Of a DNA stretch of 64,000 nucleotides, positions 52,105 to 59,870 are shown in pieces. The DNA is from Chryseobacterium sp. T16E-39 (lineage in GTDB: Bacteria > Bacteroidota > Bacteroidia > Flavobacteriales > Weeksellaceae): positions 930,001-994,000 of the forward strand of contig NZ_CP022282.1 in the NCBI RefSeq assembly GCF_002216065.1, read 5' to 3'. Every line of letters begins with the position of its first letter. The stretch's first letter is position 1. The position numbers and the translations under genes are program-made. The notes beneath the pieces were generated by a model. That model did not search any database and was not told the origin of the DNA. It worked only from the letters and a program-made list of their open reading frames with translations.

Positions 52105-52895
52105 TTACTCTGTCCAAAGATGACCTGCAGCATATGTCTTTGCTTTTCCTGCAATAATGACCCGCTCATCCTGATCTTCACAATATAACTTTCCAAGTCT
52201 TTCGGAGATCTGCATAGCAAACAGGTCTTTTTTTCCAAGTCTTTCAGACCAGAAAGGAATTAAGGAACAATGAGCAGAACCCGTTACCGGATCTTCCAGA
52301 ATACTCGACTGTGAAGTAAAAAATACCTGGAAACAAAATCACTTTCACTTCCTTTCGCTGTTACAATGACACCTCCCGGATCTAAATTGATCTGATCAAA
52401 AGTCTGTCTGTCAATTTTGATGTTTTTTATTTCATCTTCTGTATCATACACCAACACATAATCCCTTGCTTGAAATACCTCTTTTGGCTGAATATTCAAT
52501 GCTTTAGAAATAATATCCGGCAAAACAGAGGGTATGGGCATCCTTGAAGGAAAATCAAGATAGTACAGTCCATCCTTAAAAATTACCTTCAATTCACCAC
52601 TTCTTGTTTCAAAAATAATTTCATTGCTTTCATAATTTAAAATTGAAATCAGACAATGCGCTGTTGCCAAAGTAGCATGTCCGCATAGATCCATTTCAAT
52701 TTCAGGGGTAAACCATCGAAGATGTATTTTTGAGCCATTGTTGATAAAAAATGCGGTCTCAGCAACTGCATTCTCCATGGCAATCTTTAAAAGTATTTCA
52801 TCGGGAAGCCATTCTTTTAAAGGAACAACACAAGCAGGATTCCCTCTGAAAAGCTCATCTGTGAATGCATCGATCTGATATAATTCTAATTTCAT
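52105..52895 (-). pseudogene. PhzF-family isomerase/epimerase, frameshifted at an A6 run
   Basis: The N-terminal 203 residues are a typical PhzF/YddE protein: QIDAFTDELFRGNPACVVPL, VAETAFFI with the family Glu, and FTPEIEMDLCGHATLATAH. The frame then ends in an odd tail (LLHSRVFWKIR). One frame over, the expected C-terminal half continues as RYFFTSQSSILEDPVTGSAHCSLIPFWSERLGKKD and on to a stop at 52105, giving 263 residues, the normal length. The shift is at the homopolymer 52318-52323, where seven bases instead of six restore the frame. It is either a recent null mutation, a phase-variable tract or a sequencing error. Confidence 0.88.
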
Positions 52896-52997
52896 AGTCG
52901 AGGATATAAATTGTCTTCAGTAAAAGTAAAAATTTCTTTTCATCTTCAGCTTTATACTGAAGACAATAATCATATTAAAAAGGAGCTTATTTATAGG

Positions 52998-53483
52998 TTA
53001 GGCACTGATCTTTTTGGAAGTACCAATACCAAATCCCACACATCCCTGCGACAGAAACATCATTAAAAACAGCAAATACAGTGTCTGTGGCAGATACAGA
53101 AAATAACTCAGCCACGTAAAAGGATCCATTTCATATACTCCGGTCTCCGGTTTAATGGGAATAAGTTCTTTAGGAATGCTAGCAAGATCATGGGTAAATA
53201 ACGCAACAAGTATGATGATGATTAAAAAAACAGAGCTTATTCGCGTCCATAAGCCGATCATTAAAAACAGTCCGAATATACATTCACAAAAAGCAGTAAA
53301 ATTGGCCGTAAATCCGGGAAACGGAAAGCCAATATTGCTAATGGTGTTGAACATATATCCTTGAAAAATAGGATGAAATAATTTATTAAAACCGGCAATA
53401 AAGAAGAACAGGCCGATTAAGATCCTGCATATGATGTATATATTTTTGCTGTTTTTTTCGAATTTTGATATCGTTGTATTCAT
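52998..53483 (-). CDS. DoxX-family membrane protein (second copy in window)
   Basis: This 161-residue four-helix membrane protein has ICRILIGLFFFIAGFNKLFHP, the characteristic DoxX opening, then FPGFTANFTAFCECIFGLFLMIGLWTRISSVFLIII and a C-terminal pair of helices. It is only weakly similar to the DoxX at 20887-21333, so the two are separate subfamilies. It could be co-transcribed with the downstream PhzF gene (102-base gap). Function is unknown beyond the family's link with redox stress. Confidence 0.82.
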   Translation of the reverse strand: MNTTISKFEKNSKNIYIICRILIGLFFFIAGFNKLFHPIFQGYMFNTISNIGFPFPGFTANFTAFCECIFGLFLMIGLWTRISSVFLIIIILVALFTHDLASIPKELIPIKPETGVYEMDPFTWLSYFLYLPQTLYLLFLMMFLSQGCVGFGIGTSKKISA

Positions 53484-53620
53484 AATAATTTTAATTCATT
53501 TTAGGTTAAATAACAAGTCCATGAAAGATACCCATTCATGTTATGTAAGATTAGAAATAGTGGAATAACTTTATTCCATTTTGTAAGCTCAGCGTACAAT
53601 TAAGGCTGAAACTTTGAGAA

Positions 53621-53992
53621 TTAAACTTTTATTTTAGGAGGAATCCAGATGGAATTAAAAAAAGAAGAATAGGGTGGATCATCATATAAAAAGAAACGGT
53701 CTTTGATGTTCCTGTCCATTAACTTACCTAATCTAAAATATGAAAAGGAAGCCGTAAAAAATGATGAAAAACTATTGCAATAATTGTTATTGCATTTTAT
53801 AGGCGTCTTATTGTTTTCTTCAAGATACTTTTTACTGCATTCTTTATGAGAATCCACAGAGGAACTGCGATAAGCATTGAATAATGATTTGGAAAAATGA
53901 GTATAATCCGCTTTAAAAATAAACAAATGGGTAAGCAGTAAAAATACACTGAGTACTTTTGTATGATGCAATAAACCAATTTGTTTTACCAT
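53621..53992 (-). CDS. Small Cys-containing exported protein, paralogue of the 3052 protein
   Basis: The start at 53992 (123 residues, MVKQIGLLHHTKVLSVFLLL) is chosen because a longer frame begins with GTG inside a -7 box. An N-terminal hydrophobic segment is followed by a Cys-poor middle with CSKKYLEENNKTPIKCNNNYCNS and the C-terminus FFNSIWIPPKIKV. The KCNNxxC core and the F-x-SIW-x-x-PKI end are shared with 3052-3408, as are size and layout. The DDPPYSS motif before the end is extra here. I recognise no named family; a periplasmic metal-related role is inferred from the paralogue's neighbours only. Confidence 0.65.
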   Translation of the reverse strand: MVKQIGLLHHTKVLSVFLLLTHLFIFKADYTHFSKSLFNAYRSSSVDSHKECSKKYLEENNKTPIKCNNNYCNSFSSFFTASFSYFRLGKLMDRNIKDRFFLYDDPPYSSFFNSIWIPPKIKV

Positions 53993-54012
53993 AGACTTTC
54001 TATAAACAGTCA

Positions 54013-54020
54013 CAAATATA
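54013..54020 (-). promoter_or_regulatory. -7 box TATATTTG for the 53621 gene
   Basis: An exact match on the minus strand, 20 bases before the ATG at 53992. It excludes the GTG start at 54013. Confidence 0.5.
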
Positions 54021-54109
54021 GTAAAATATTAATGGTCTTTTTTGGGATGTATTTTCTACAGATCACTATTAAATTGATATTGGTCACCCCAATAACCATT
54101 CCTATTCAA

Positions 54110-54117
54110 TAGCTTTG
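54110..54117 (+). promoter_or_regulatory. -7 box TAGCTTTG for the 54161 gene
   Basis: An exact match. Upstream, TATTGG-N5-CCAATA (54078-54094) is a perfect small inverted repeat in the divergent gap and may be an operator for one or both genes. Confidence 0.45.
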
Positions 54118-54160
54118 TAAAAAAGAAAAAACATTCATCATTAAAGCAATTTCACCAATT

Positions 54161-54958
54161 ATGAAAAAGGAATTATTATATATAATATTGTTTTTATTCA
54201 GCTGTATTCTATCCGCACAAGGTGCTGACAATTCTCTCCAGGGATATTACAAAGCTGTGAACGATCAAACACTTTACGGCAGTTTTAACTTTGATGGGAA
54301 TGGAAAAGTTTTGATATCTGACATGGATTATGGGGACTATTTTACGAGAAATGATAGTCTGATCATTTATCCCGATAAAAGTATATTCATCTTCAAAATA
54401 AAAAAAGGAAAACTCAGTGGAATATCAGATTGGGTAGAGAAAGGAGTATGGAATCTTAAAAAAGACAGTTCAGAAATCAATAACAGACGTAATCCCGTAG
54501 ATGCCGTAAAAAAAGCTCAGCTACTTGCCGAGTATTATGATAAAACCAAAAGCCCTTCCAAATCAGATCTCGATTTCGAAGCATTAGTCTCCGGAAAAAC
54601 CTCTGTAATCAATGAAGAACTTTGCAATAAAGGATTAGCTAAAGCCTGTATGAATCTTTTCGGGTTAAAGATGATGGAGTACACTCCGGGACTTTTTGGT
54701 GATCCTGCAAAAATTGCTGCTAAAAAATTAAAACCTCATCCTGAACTGATTGCATTGTCTAAAAAAATAGTAGACCTGGGAGAACCTGAAGGTTATACGG
54801 TATTAGGAAGCTATTACTATACAATAGGTCTCAAAGATAAAGCTTTTAAAACCTGGGACGAAGGGGAGAAAAACGGGAGTTTAAAATCCGGTACCACAAA
54901 AGCAATGATTGAATTTCAGGAAGAATTGGAAAAAGAAGAAACGGCAGACAAAAAATAA
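54161..54958 (+). CDS. Secreted hypothetical protein with TPR/Sel1-like C-terminus
   Basis: This 265-residue protein has a signal peptide (ends LSAQGA, residue about 21). Residues 25-100 look like small beta repeats of the MORN type (LQGYYKAVNDQTLYGSFNFDGNGKVLIS, SGISDWVEKGVWNLKK). The C-terminal part is helical, with a Sel1/TPR-like pattern (KKIVDLGEPEGYTVLGSYYYTIGLKDKAFKTWDEGEKNGS). It is Lys-rich with a charged tail. I recognise no specific family; a periplasmic binding or scaffold role is possible. Confidence 0.7.
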   Translation: MKKELLYIILFLFSCILSAQGADNSLQGYYKAVNDQTLYGSFNFDGNGKVLISDMDYGDYFTRNDSLIIYPDKSIFIFKIKKGKLSGISDWVEKGVWNLKKDSSEINNRRNPVDAVKKAQLLAEYYDKTKSPSKSDLDFEALVSGKTSVINEELCNKGLAKACMNLFGLKMMEYTPGLFGDPAKIAAKKLKPHPELIALSKKIVDLGEPEGYTVLGSYYYTIGLKDKAFKTWDEGEKNGSLKSGTTKAMIEFQEELEKEETADKK

Positions 54959-55061
54959 GCAGCATAAAAAAACATGTCCTAACCTTATTTATTCTAAGAA
55001 AAAATACCGGGAAAGACTGAATTCTCAGGTGTTGTGAGCGTTATCAATTTAAGGAAACTTG

Positions 55062-55069
55062 TATATTTG
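55062..55069 (+). promoter_or_regulatory. -7 box TATATTTG for the 55108 gene
   Basis: An exact match, 38 bases before the ATG at 55108. Confidence 0.5.
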
Positions 55070-55107
55070 CCACAAAATTAAACTCATTTACAACACAAAA
55101 ATTATTA

Positions 55108-55608
55108 ATGGTTCCAGCCGATGCTTCCCATAAGCTTATTCCGATGACAACTTTCGTTCTTGAATATTATTCACACGAAGGATATGCCGATCTTCAGACC
55201 TTAAATTTGATGAATAATTATGCCAATCTTCTGAAGCATCCTTTAACGCTTGGAATGTTTATTCCTGTAGATACAGACGGAAATGTACTGAAGGAACCAA
55301 AAAATTATGCGAGTTGGAAGTCGCTTGAACATAATACTAAAAAAACGAATGAAAACTCTGCGGTTCCTGGATTTAAAGAAAACAGCATATACCAAACAGC
55401 AGAACAAAAATGTTTTTTTGAAGGTTTTCAGGTAGCCTATAATGGCTATTCCGTGGTGAGAATTGTGGCTTCTTATGATGATTCTATCGAATTGTCCTTT
55501 AACAAAGTTGATCTGAAATTTCAGACATTTGAAGACATTGAATCTCTTACTGTTTTCGATGAAATATATCTAAGTTCCACTGCTTTACATCTTATCGGCA
55601 TCAAGTGA
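55108..55608 (+). CDS. Hypothetical protein, 166 aa
   Basis: I do not recognise this family. It is a soluble protein without signal peptide. The start at 55108 fits the promoter box; an in-frame ATG at 55144 (MTTFVLEYYSHEGYADLQTL) is also possible. The middle LKHPLTLGMFIPVDTDGNVLKEP and the C-terminal strands VVRIVASYDDSIELSFNKVDLKFQTFEDIESL look like an alpha/beta fold. No neighbour explains it. Confidence 0.65.
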   Translation: MVPADASHKLIPMTTFVLEYYSHEGYADLQTLNLMNNYANLLKHPLTLGMFIPVDTDGNVLKEPKNYASWKSLEHNTKKTNENSAVPGFKENSIYQTAEQKCFFEGFQVAYNGYSVVRIVASYDDSIELSFNKVDLKFQTFEDIESLTVFDEIYLSSTALHLIGIK

Positions 55609-55713
55609 TCTTATTTTTAAATTTAAGATCTTTAAATAATATTTTTAAATGATTTACAGTTAGTTAGAAAAATATTGACCATATTTACATCACAAACCAC
55701 TAAATTATTTACA

Positions 55714-55848
55714 ATGAAAAATCTTAGACAAATCTCAAAAGAAGATTTAAAAACAATCAGAGGTGCCGCTTCGGTATGCTCAAAAGGGTATTACTGGTGT
55801 ACACCATCAGGAGGCTGTATTCCTGAAGCACAGACCTGTTGTTTATAA
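55714..55848 (+). CDS. Short Cys-rich leader peptide, 44 aa (bacteriocin-like)
   Basis: A complete small frame. Leader MKNLRQISKEDLKTIRGA resembles the double-glycine leader of the 51799 peptide (K-N-L..., ...LK-x-I-x-G), with Gly-Ala at the cleavage site. The core ASVCSKGYYWCTPSGGCIPEA... ends in CCL, with five cysteines spaced C-x6-C-x5-C-x6-CC. An odd number of Cys suggests one free thiol or dimerisation. A strong hairpin follows. No processing enzyme is nearby. A member of the small Chryseobacterium peptide type, function unknown. Confidence 0.75.
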   Translation: MKNLRQISKEDLKTIRGAASVCSKGYYWCTPSGGCIPEAQTCCL

Positions 55849-55882
55849 ACCAGAAGACAATTGATAACGATCTTTAAATTTC

Positions 55883-55907
55883 AAGCCCCTCGCTCTGCGA
55901 GGGGCTT
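55883..55907. terminator. GC-rich hairpin between the peptide gene and the MFS gene
   Basis: AAGCCCCTCG/CGAGGGGCTT, a perfect 10-bp stem with a 5-base loop, lies between convergent genes. The T-run is weak on both strands, but the stem is the strongest locally. Confidence 0.65.
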
Positions 55908-55935
55908 AATATATCAAAGCAAAGCATAGATGTTT

Positions 55936-57093
55936 CTAAATACGCTGTGATTTCACCATTTGTACTTTTTTAAGAATAAGGATTAAAAATGAAATGAGTA
56001 GACATAAGATACTTGACCAAACAATTTGATGAATGCCAAAATGAGTAATCCAAAAACCACCGATACCCGTACCTAAAGTAACTGCAATATTTCCACAGGA
56101 AGTAAAAACGCTGTTAATAAATTCACGTGACTCTGGTGCTGAAGAGGTTACATTAATATTACTGATAAGAAAACCACCTGAATGTACTAATCCCCATACA
56201 CCCATCATTACTGCAATCGATATAAACTGAGTTCCTAAATTATAAAGTAAAATATGCACCAATACCAAGGACAGAATAAATAAGAGTGTTGTCGTATAAA
56301 TATTTTTGGATAAAAACTTCCCTGCTAACTGATTGCCAAAGATTCCGGTTACTCCGAAAATAAATAGTAAAACACTTATTTCTTTACCATTCATTTTGTT
56401 TACTTTCCCTAAATAATCAGCCATATATCCATATGTAGCATACATTGCAGCAACTATAAAACAGGCTACGAAAAGATTTATCCATAAAATTTTGCTCTTA
56501 AAAATACTAAGATTTGAATTCCTTTTCTTTTTATCTGGCATTGGAATATCCGGTAAAAAAAGTAATATCCCAACAAAGGAAATGATATTTATAGCAGCAT
56601 AGAGAATGAAAGACGATTGCCAATTAAACACATCAGCCATGAGTGTTGCAATTGGAATACCCAGAATACTAGCAATGGTAAAGCCACCAAATACAATGCT
56701 TACAGCCTTAGGAGCTTCTTTTTCAGAGACAATGTTGGCTGCAGAAGATAAAGCAACAGCCCAATAAACAGGATGAAAGAATGCAGGCAAAATCCGTGCA
56801 GCTAAAAGAAATCCAAAATTTGGAGCAATGATAGAAAGTAAATTGGATAAAGCAAAAATCCCTAAAACAAATGCCATTAAACCTTTTCTTTTAAAGGAAG
56901 ATAAAAGCATCATCATAAAAGGTCCGGAAATAGCAACAGCAAGGGCAAAACCACTCAATAGCCAGCCTGCCTTCTCAATACTTACATTAAAAGCATGGGC
57001 TAGCTGCGGTAATATACCAATGACACCAAACTCGGTTGTACCAATTCCAAAAATGCCTAATGCCAAAATGTAAAGTGTTCTTTTCGATTTCAT
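55936..57093 (-). CDS. MFS transporter (DHA1, AraJ/YdhP-like efflux)
   Basis: The start at 57093 gives MKSKRTLYILALGIFGIGTTEFGVIGILPQLA (385 residues), the usual opening of this subgroup; an upstream ATG adds 13 residues and lies near the operator. Twelve membrane segments, with the MFS loop after helix 2 and GFALAVAISGPFMMML. Related proteins export sugars or drugs. It is divergent from an HxlR regulator across 108 bases containing palindromes and direct repeats, so that regulator very likely controls it. Confidence 0.92.
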   Translation of the reverse strand: MKSKRTLYILALGIFGIGTTEFGVIGILPQLAHAFNVSIEKAGWLLSGFALAVAISGPFMMMLLSSFKRKGLMAFVLGIFALSNLLSIIAPNFGFLLAARILPAFFHPVYWAVALSSAANIVSEKEAPKAVSIVFGGFTIASILGIPIATLMADVFNWQSSFILYAAINIISFVGILLFLPDIPMPDKKKRNSNLSIFKSKILWINLFVACFIVAAMYATYGYMADYLGKVNKMNGKEISVLLFIFGVTGIFGNQLAGKFLSKNIYTTTLLFILSLVLVHILLYNLGTQFISIAVMMGVWGLVHSGGFLISNINVTSSAPESREFINSVFTSCGNIAVTLGTGIGGFWITHFGIHQIVWSSILCLLISFLILILKKVQMVKSQRI

Positions 57094-57102
57094 GTAAAAT
57101 AT

Positions 57103-57180
57103 TTTTTGCAAATTTGCAAAAAGCACTTTCAAAAAATCATATACTTACTAAATGGTCATATACTTACCTTTTAGAAAGTG
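57103..57180. promoter_or_regulatory. MFS/HxlR intergenic operators
   Basis: Three symmetrical signals occur in one gap: a perfect 20-bp palindrome TTTTTGCAAA/TTTGCAAAAA (57103-57122), a direct repeat TCATATACTTAC at 57137-57148 and 57156-57167 (19 bp apart), and an inverted repeat CACTTTC/GAAAGTG (57124-57130 and 57174-57180) enclosing the direct repeat. Good candidates for HxlR binding. Confidence 0.6.
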
Positions 57181-57201
57181 TAAGTAAAATATAACGTTTT
57201 T

Positions 57202-57579
57202 ATGCCTGAATTTTTCCACGATAAGAGGCTGTATTATACGCCTATCGAGTTTGCATTAAGCCATATAGGTGGAACCTGGAAAATGCCAATTTTATGGCGT
57301 TTACAAGAGAAAGCATTACGCTTTAACGAACTAAAAAAAGATATTCCACACATTACTGATAAGATGCTTACAAGTCAGCTAAGAGAATTGGAAAGCAAAG
57401 GATTGGTTAACCGGAAAGTCTTCCCCGTTGTTCCTCCTAAAGTAGAGTATAGCCTGACTGAGAAAGGAGAAAAAGCAATTCCTGTCATAGAAACCATTAT
57501 GAAATACGGTTTCGACCTGATCATTGATGCAGGAATTGAATATCCACCAAAAAAAAATAATAATTCCGAAAATTCCTGA
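57202..57579 (+). CDS. HxlR-family transcriptional regulator
   Basis: This 125-residue winged-helix protein has the HxlR signatures FALSHIGGTWKMPILWRLQEKALRFNELKKDIPHITDKMLTSQLRELESKGLVNRK and PPKVEYSLTEKGE. No Cys is near the N-terminus, so it is not the HypR/QorR redox type. It is divergent from the MFS exporter. Expected role: repressor of the exporter and itself, released by the exported compound. Confidence 0.92.
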   Translation: MPEFFHDKRLYYTPIEFALSHIGGTWKMPILWRLQEKALRFNELKKDIPHITDKMLTSQLRELESKGLVNRKVFPVVPPKVEYSLTEKGEKAIPVIETIMKYGFDLIIDAGIEYPPKKNNNSENS

Positions 57580-57601
57580 TTTGAAGAAATAGTCTATTGC
57601 C

Positions 57602-58069
57602 TTATTTAGCAGAAATTTTGCTGTGAGAATCATCCATATTTTTCTTCAATATTTCTTTAAAATGATTGAAAGCATCCACTTCATCCTGAGTATTGCTTAA
57701 TGGCTTGGAGGGACGAGGATGACTTATCACCCAATGACATGATCGCTTACCTATCAAACGAAGAGTAAAACCCGGATAGAGAAGATACCATGGAGACTCT
57801 ATTTCAATCATATTTTTATAAGGAATTTTTCCATAAAGCGCTGATTCAAGATAATCCGGGTAGAATACAAGACGCTCTTTTCTCCACATCCATTTTATCA
57901 ATATAACAGCTAGAACAAGAAATTCAGTAATACCGACACCTAACAGCCAGTTAATAGGAATATCCATCATTTTCCCTGACAGTATCGTTATAAAAAGAAG
58001 TACAGGAATCATTATCGCTCCTGTTATCGCACGTCTGTTATCTGGTAAAACAAATTCAAAAGTTCGCAT
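57602..58069 (-). CDS. Hypothetical membrane protein with two N-terminal helices
   Basis: The start is the ATG at 58069 (MRTFEFVLPDNRRAIT, 155 residues) with a good AGGAG site upstream; a GTG one codon earlier is less likely. Two hydrophobic segments (about 15-32 and 42-60) are followed by a soluble C-terminal domain of about 90 residues with alternating strands (RLVFYPDYLESALYGKIPYKNMIEIES, WYLLYPGFTLRLIG), which resembles a small PH-like domain. I do not recognise a specific family. It is convergent with hxlR. Confidence 0.65.
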   Translation of the reverse strand: MRTFEFVLPDNRRAITGAIMIPVLLFITILSGKMMDIPINWLLGVGITEFLVLAVILIKWMWRKERLVFYPDYLESALYGKIPYKNMIEIESPWYLLYPGFTLRLIGKRSCHWVISHPRPSKPLSNTQDEVDAFNHFKEILKKNMDDSHSKISAK

Positions 58070-58336
58070 CACTCCTCATCAAAATATAAAAGCAAATATA
58101 CTAACCTTTACTGTTACATAAAATATTTCAAATCTCACCAATAGTATAACAAAAGCCTTATCAGTAATACTACCTATATCCCATTGAGTAGAAATACTCT
58201 TGCCATTCTCTGTTTCCCATTGTAACTTTATCGTATCCTATTTATTTATAAGAACAATAACCATGGAGACCAGAGACCATCACAAAACGGGGCGTCATCC
58301 GAAAAGCCAGATGAGTAGGAACAAAAAACTAATATT

Positions 58337-59659
58337 ATGAATCACGTAAAGTACAGAGTTGGAAAATGGCTTCCATCCGACAGAAATTTTTTAAATAGCT
58401 GGATCACTAAAAAGATCGATCAGGCCAAACGATCCAACCTTCCTTTAAATCCGGCTATTGCTGATCTGAGAGATGCAATATATAACGATCCTATTCTATG
58501 GATGAGCTTTACAAGCATGTATGATGAGATTCCTCAAGGTTACAACGAACCTGTGAAAAATTTTGAAACCATGCTTCTCATCATGAATCAAATTTTACAG
58601 GAGGCTCCCTGCTACAGTACCATAGAAAATTCAATAGGATTGGTTGGTTTCCCGATCAATGCTATCCTCGATTGGGCAATGGGTACCAGCGGCGGATATC
58701 TGGCCTTTACCAATGAGCTAGTGAACGAAAAATTAAATGTGATCCTGAATGAATGGAAAACATTCCTGGCATCTGAAGCTTCAAAATACGTTTTGGTCGA
58801 TGGTCCTATATTTCAGCCACAACCGGATTACACCAATCCTGTGGGATGGTTTTCACCTGCTGCCCTGGAAGCAATTGCAGCTATGGATCCATTAAGAGGA
58901 CAGGGTAGTGATCCTGAGGAAGCATTGGCAAATTTTATATATAATTATCAGTGCAATCCTAATGAACCTAACTTCGGATATAACAGCTGGGATGATTTTT
59001 TCACCCGTGAATTCAATCCTGGTGTGAGAGAAGTAAGCGATGTAGACAAAGATCCTTCGGTTATCGTAAGTGCCTGCGAATCGGCTCCTTATAATTGTGT
59101 TACAAACGCTATGATGCGGGACAAATTCTGGATGAAGGGACAGCCTTATTCTTTGCTTGATATTATGAACAACCATCCGTTATCACAGCAATTTGGAGAT
59201 AACAGTACTGTATATCAGGCATTCCTTTGTGCCAAAACCTACCACAGATGGAACAGCCCGGTAGATGGAACAGTAGTCGCTATAGAAAATGTTCCGGGAA
59301 CCTACTATGCGGAAGCACCGGTTGAAGGCTATGACCCTGCAGGTCCAAATGATTCACAGGGATATATCGCTGAATTGGCAGCCCGTGCACTGATTTTTAT
59401 CCAGTCGGATAATGAAAAAATAGGGTTGATGTGTTTTGTAGCCATCGGTATGGCAGAGGTTTCCAGCTGTGAGATCACCGTAAAAGTAGGAGACAGGATC
59501 AAAAAAGGAGATCCTACTGGAACGTTCCACTTTGGAGGATCAACACACTGTCTTATTTTCAGACCGGGAGTGAATATTGATTTTGATTTCCATGGACAGA
59601 CTCCGAGTTTAAATACCTATAATATTCCAGTGAAAGCAAGGATTGGTACAGTTTCTTAA
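58337..59659 (+). CDS. PSDC-domain pyridoxal-free decarboxylase (PSD family, PsiD-like)
   Basis: This 440-residue protein of the phosphatidylserine decarboxylase superfamily has an N-terminal PSDC domain (about 45-185), the architecture of fungal PsiD (L-tryptophan decarboxylase). There is no membrane anchor, unlike true PSDs. The autocleavage/pyruvoyl motif is FGG401S402THCLIFRPGV in place of LGST. The YHR motif keeps His303 (TYHRWNSPVDG) but has Asn at the second His. The position of the usual catalytic Asp (SPaDG) appears as SACE248S. A soluble amino-acid decarboxylase is therefore more likely than a phospholipid enzyme. Substrate unknown. The 264-base gap before it has no other gene. Confidence 0.85.
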   Translation: MNHVKYRVGKWLPSDRNFLNSWITKKIDQAKRSNLPLNPAIADLRDAIYNDPILWMSFTSMYDEIPQGYNEPVKNFETMLLIMNQILQEAPCYSTIENSIGLVGFPINAILDWAMGTSGGYLAFTNELVNEKLNVILNEWKTFLASEASKYVLVDGPIFQPQPDYTNPVGWFSPAALEAIAAMDPLRGQGSDPEEALANFIYNYQCNPNEPNFGYNSWDDFFTREFNPGVREVSDVDKDPSVIVSACESAPYNCVTNAMMRDKFWMKGQPYSLLDIMNNHPLSQQFGDNSTVYQAFLCAKTYHRWNSPVDGTVVAIENVPGTYYAEAPVEGYDPAGPNDSQGYIAELAARALIFIQSDNEKIGLMCFVAIGMAEVSSCEITVKVGDRIKKGDPTGTFHFGGSTHCLIFRPGVNIDFDFHGQTPSLNTYNIPVKARIGTVS

Positions 59660-59774
59660 TGAGTTGAAAATGGAAAGTTGAAGGTTGAAAATTATCAAAG
59701 GATAGTATCTTGATTGTAAATCTTAGTTCTATAAATTAGAAAATTTATGGAACAGAATATATTTTAAATTTTAG

Positions 59775-59804
59775 AAAAAAAGACCTCAATTTTTTTTGAG
59801 GTCT
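59775..59804. terminator. Bidirectional terminator
   Basis: AGACCTCAA/TTGAGGTCT, a 9-bp stem with a 6-base T loop, flanked by an A-run on the left and TTCTTT on the right. It ends the decarboxylase gene and may also end the minus-strand esterase gene at 59871. Confidence 0.7.
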
Positions 59805-59870
59805 TCTTTACTAATAGGTTTGTATATGGAATCTGAAATTACTCTTATTACTTGAATTTCATGGTTATTA

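Noticed and set aside
58337..59659. Annotation as housekeeping phosphatidylserine decarboxylase
   Set aside because: It lacks the membrane anchor and the usual LGST and Asp motifs, and has an additional PSDC domain absent from bacterial Psd.
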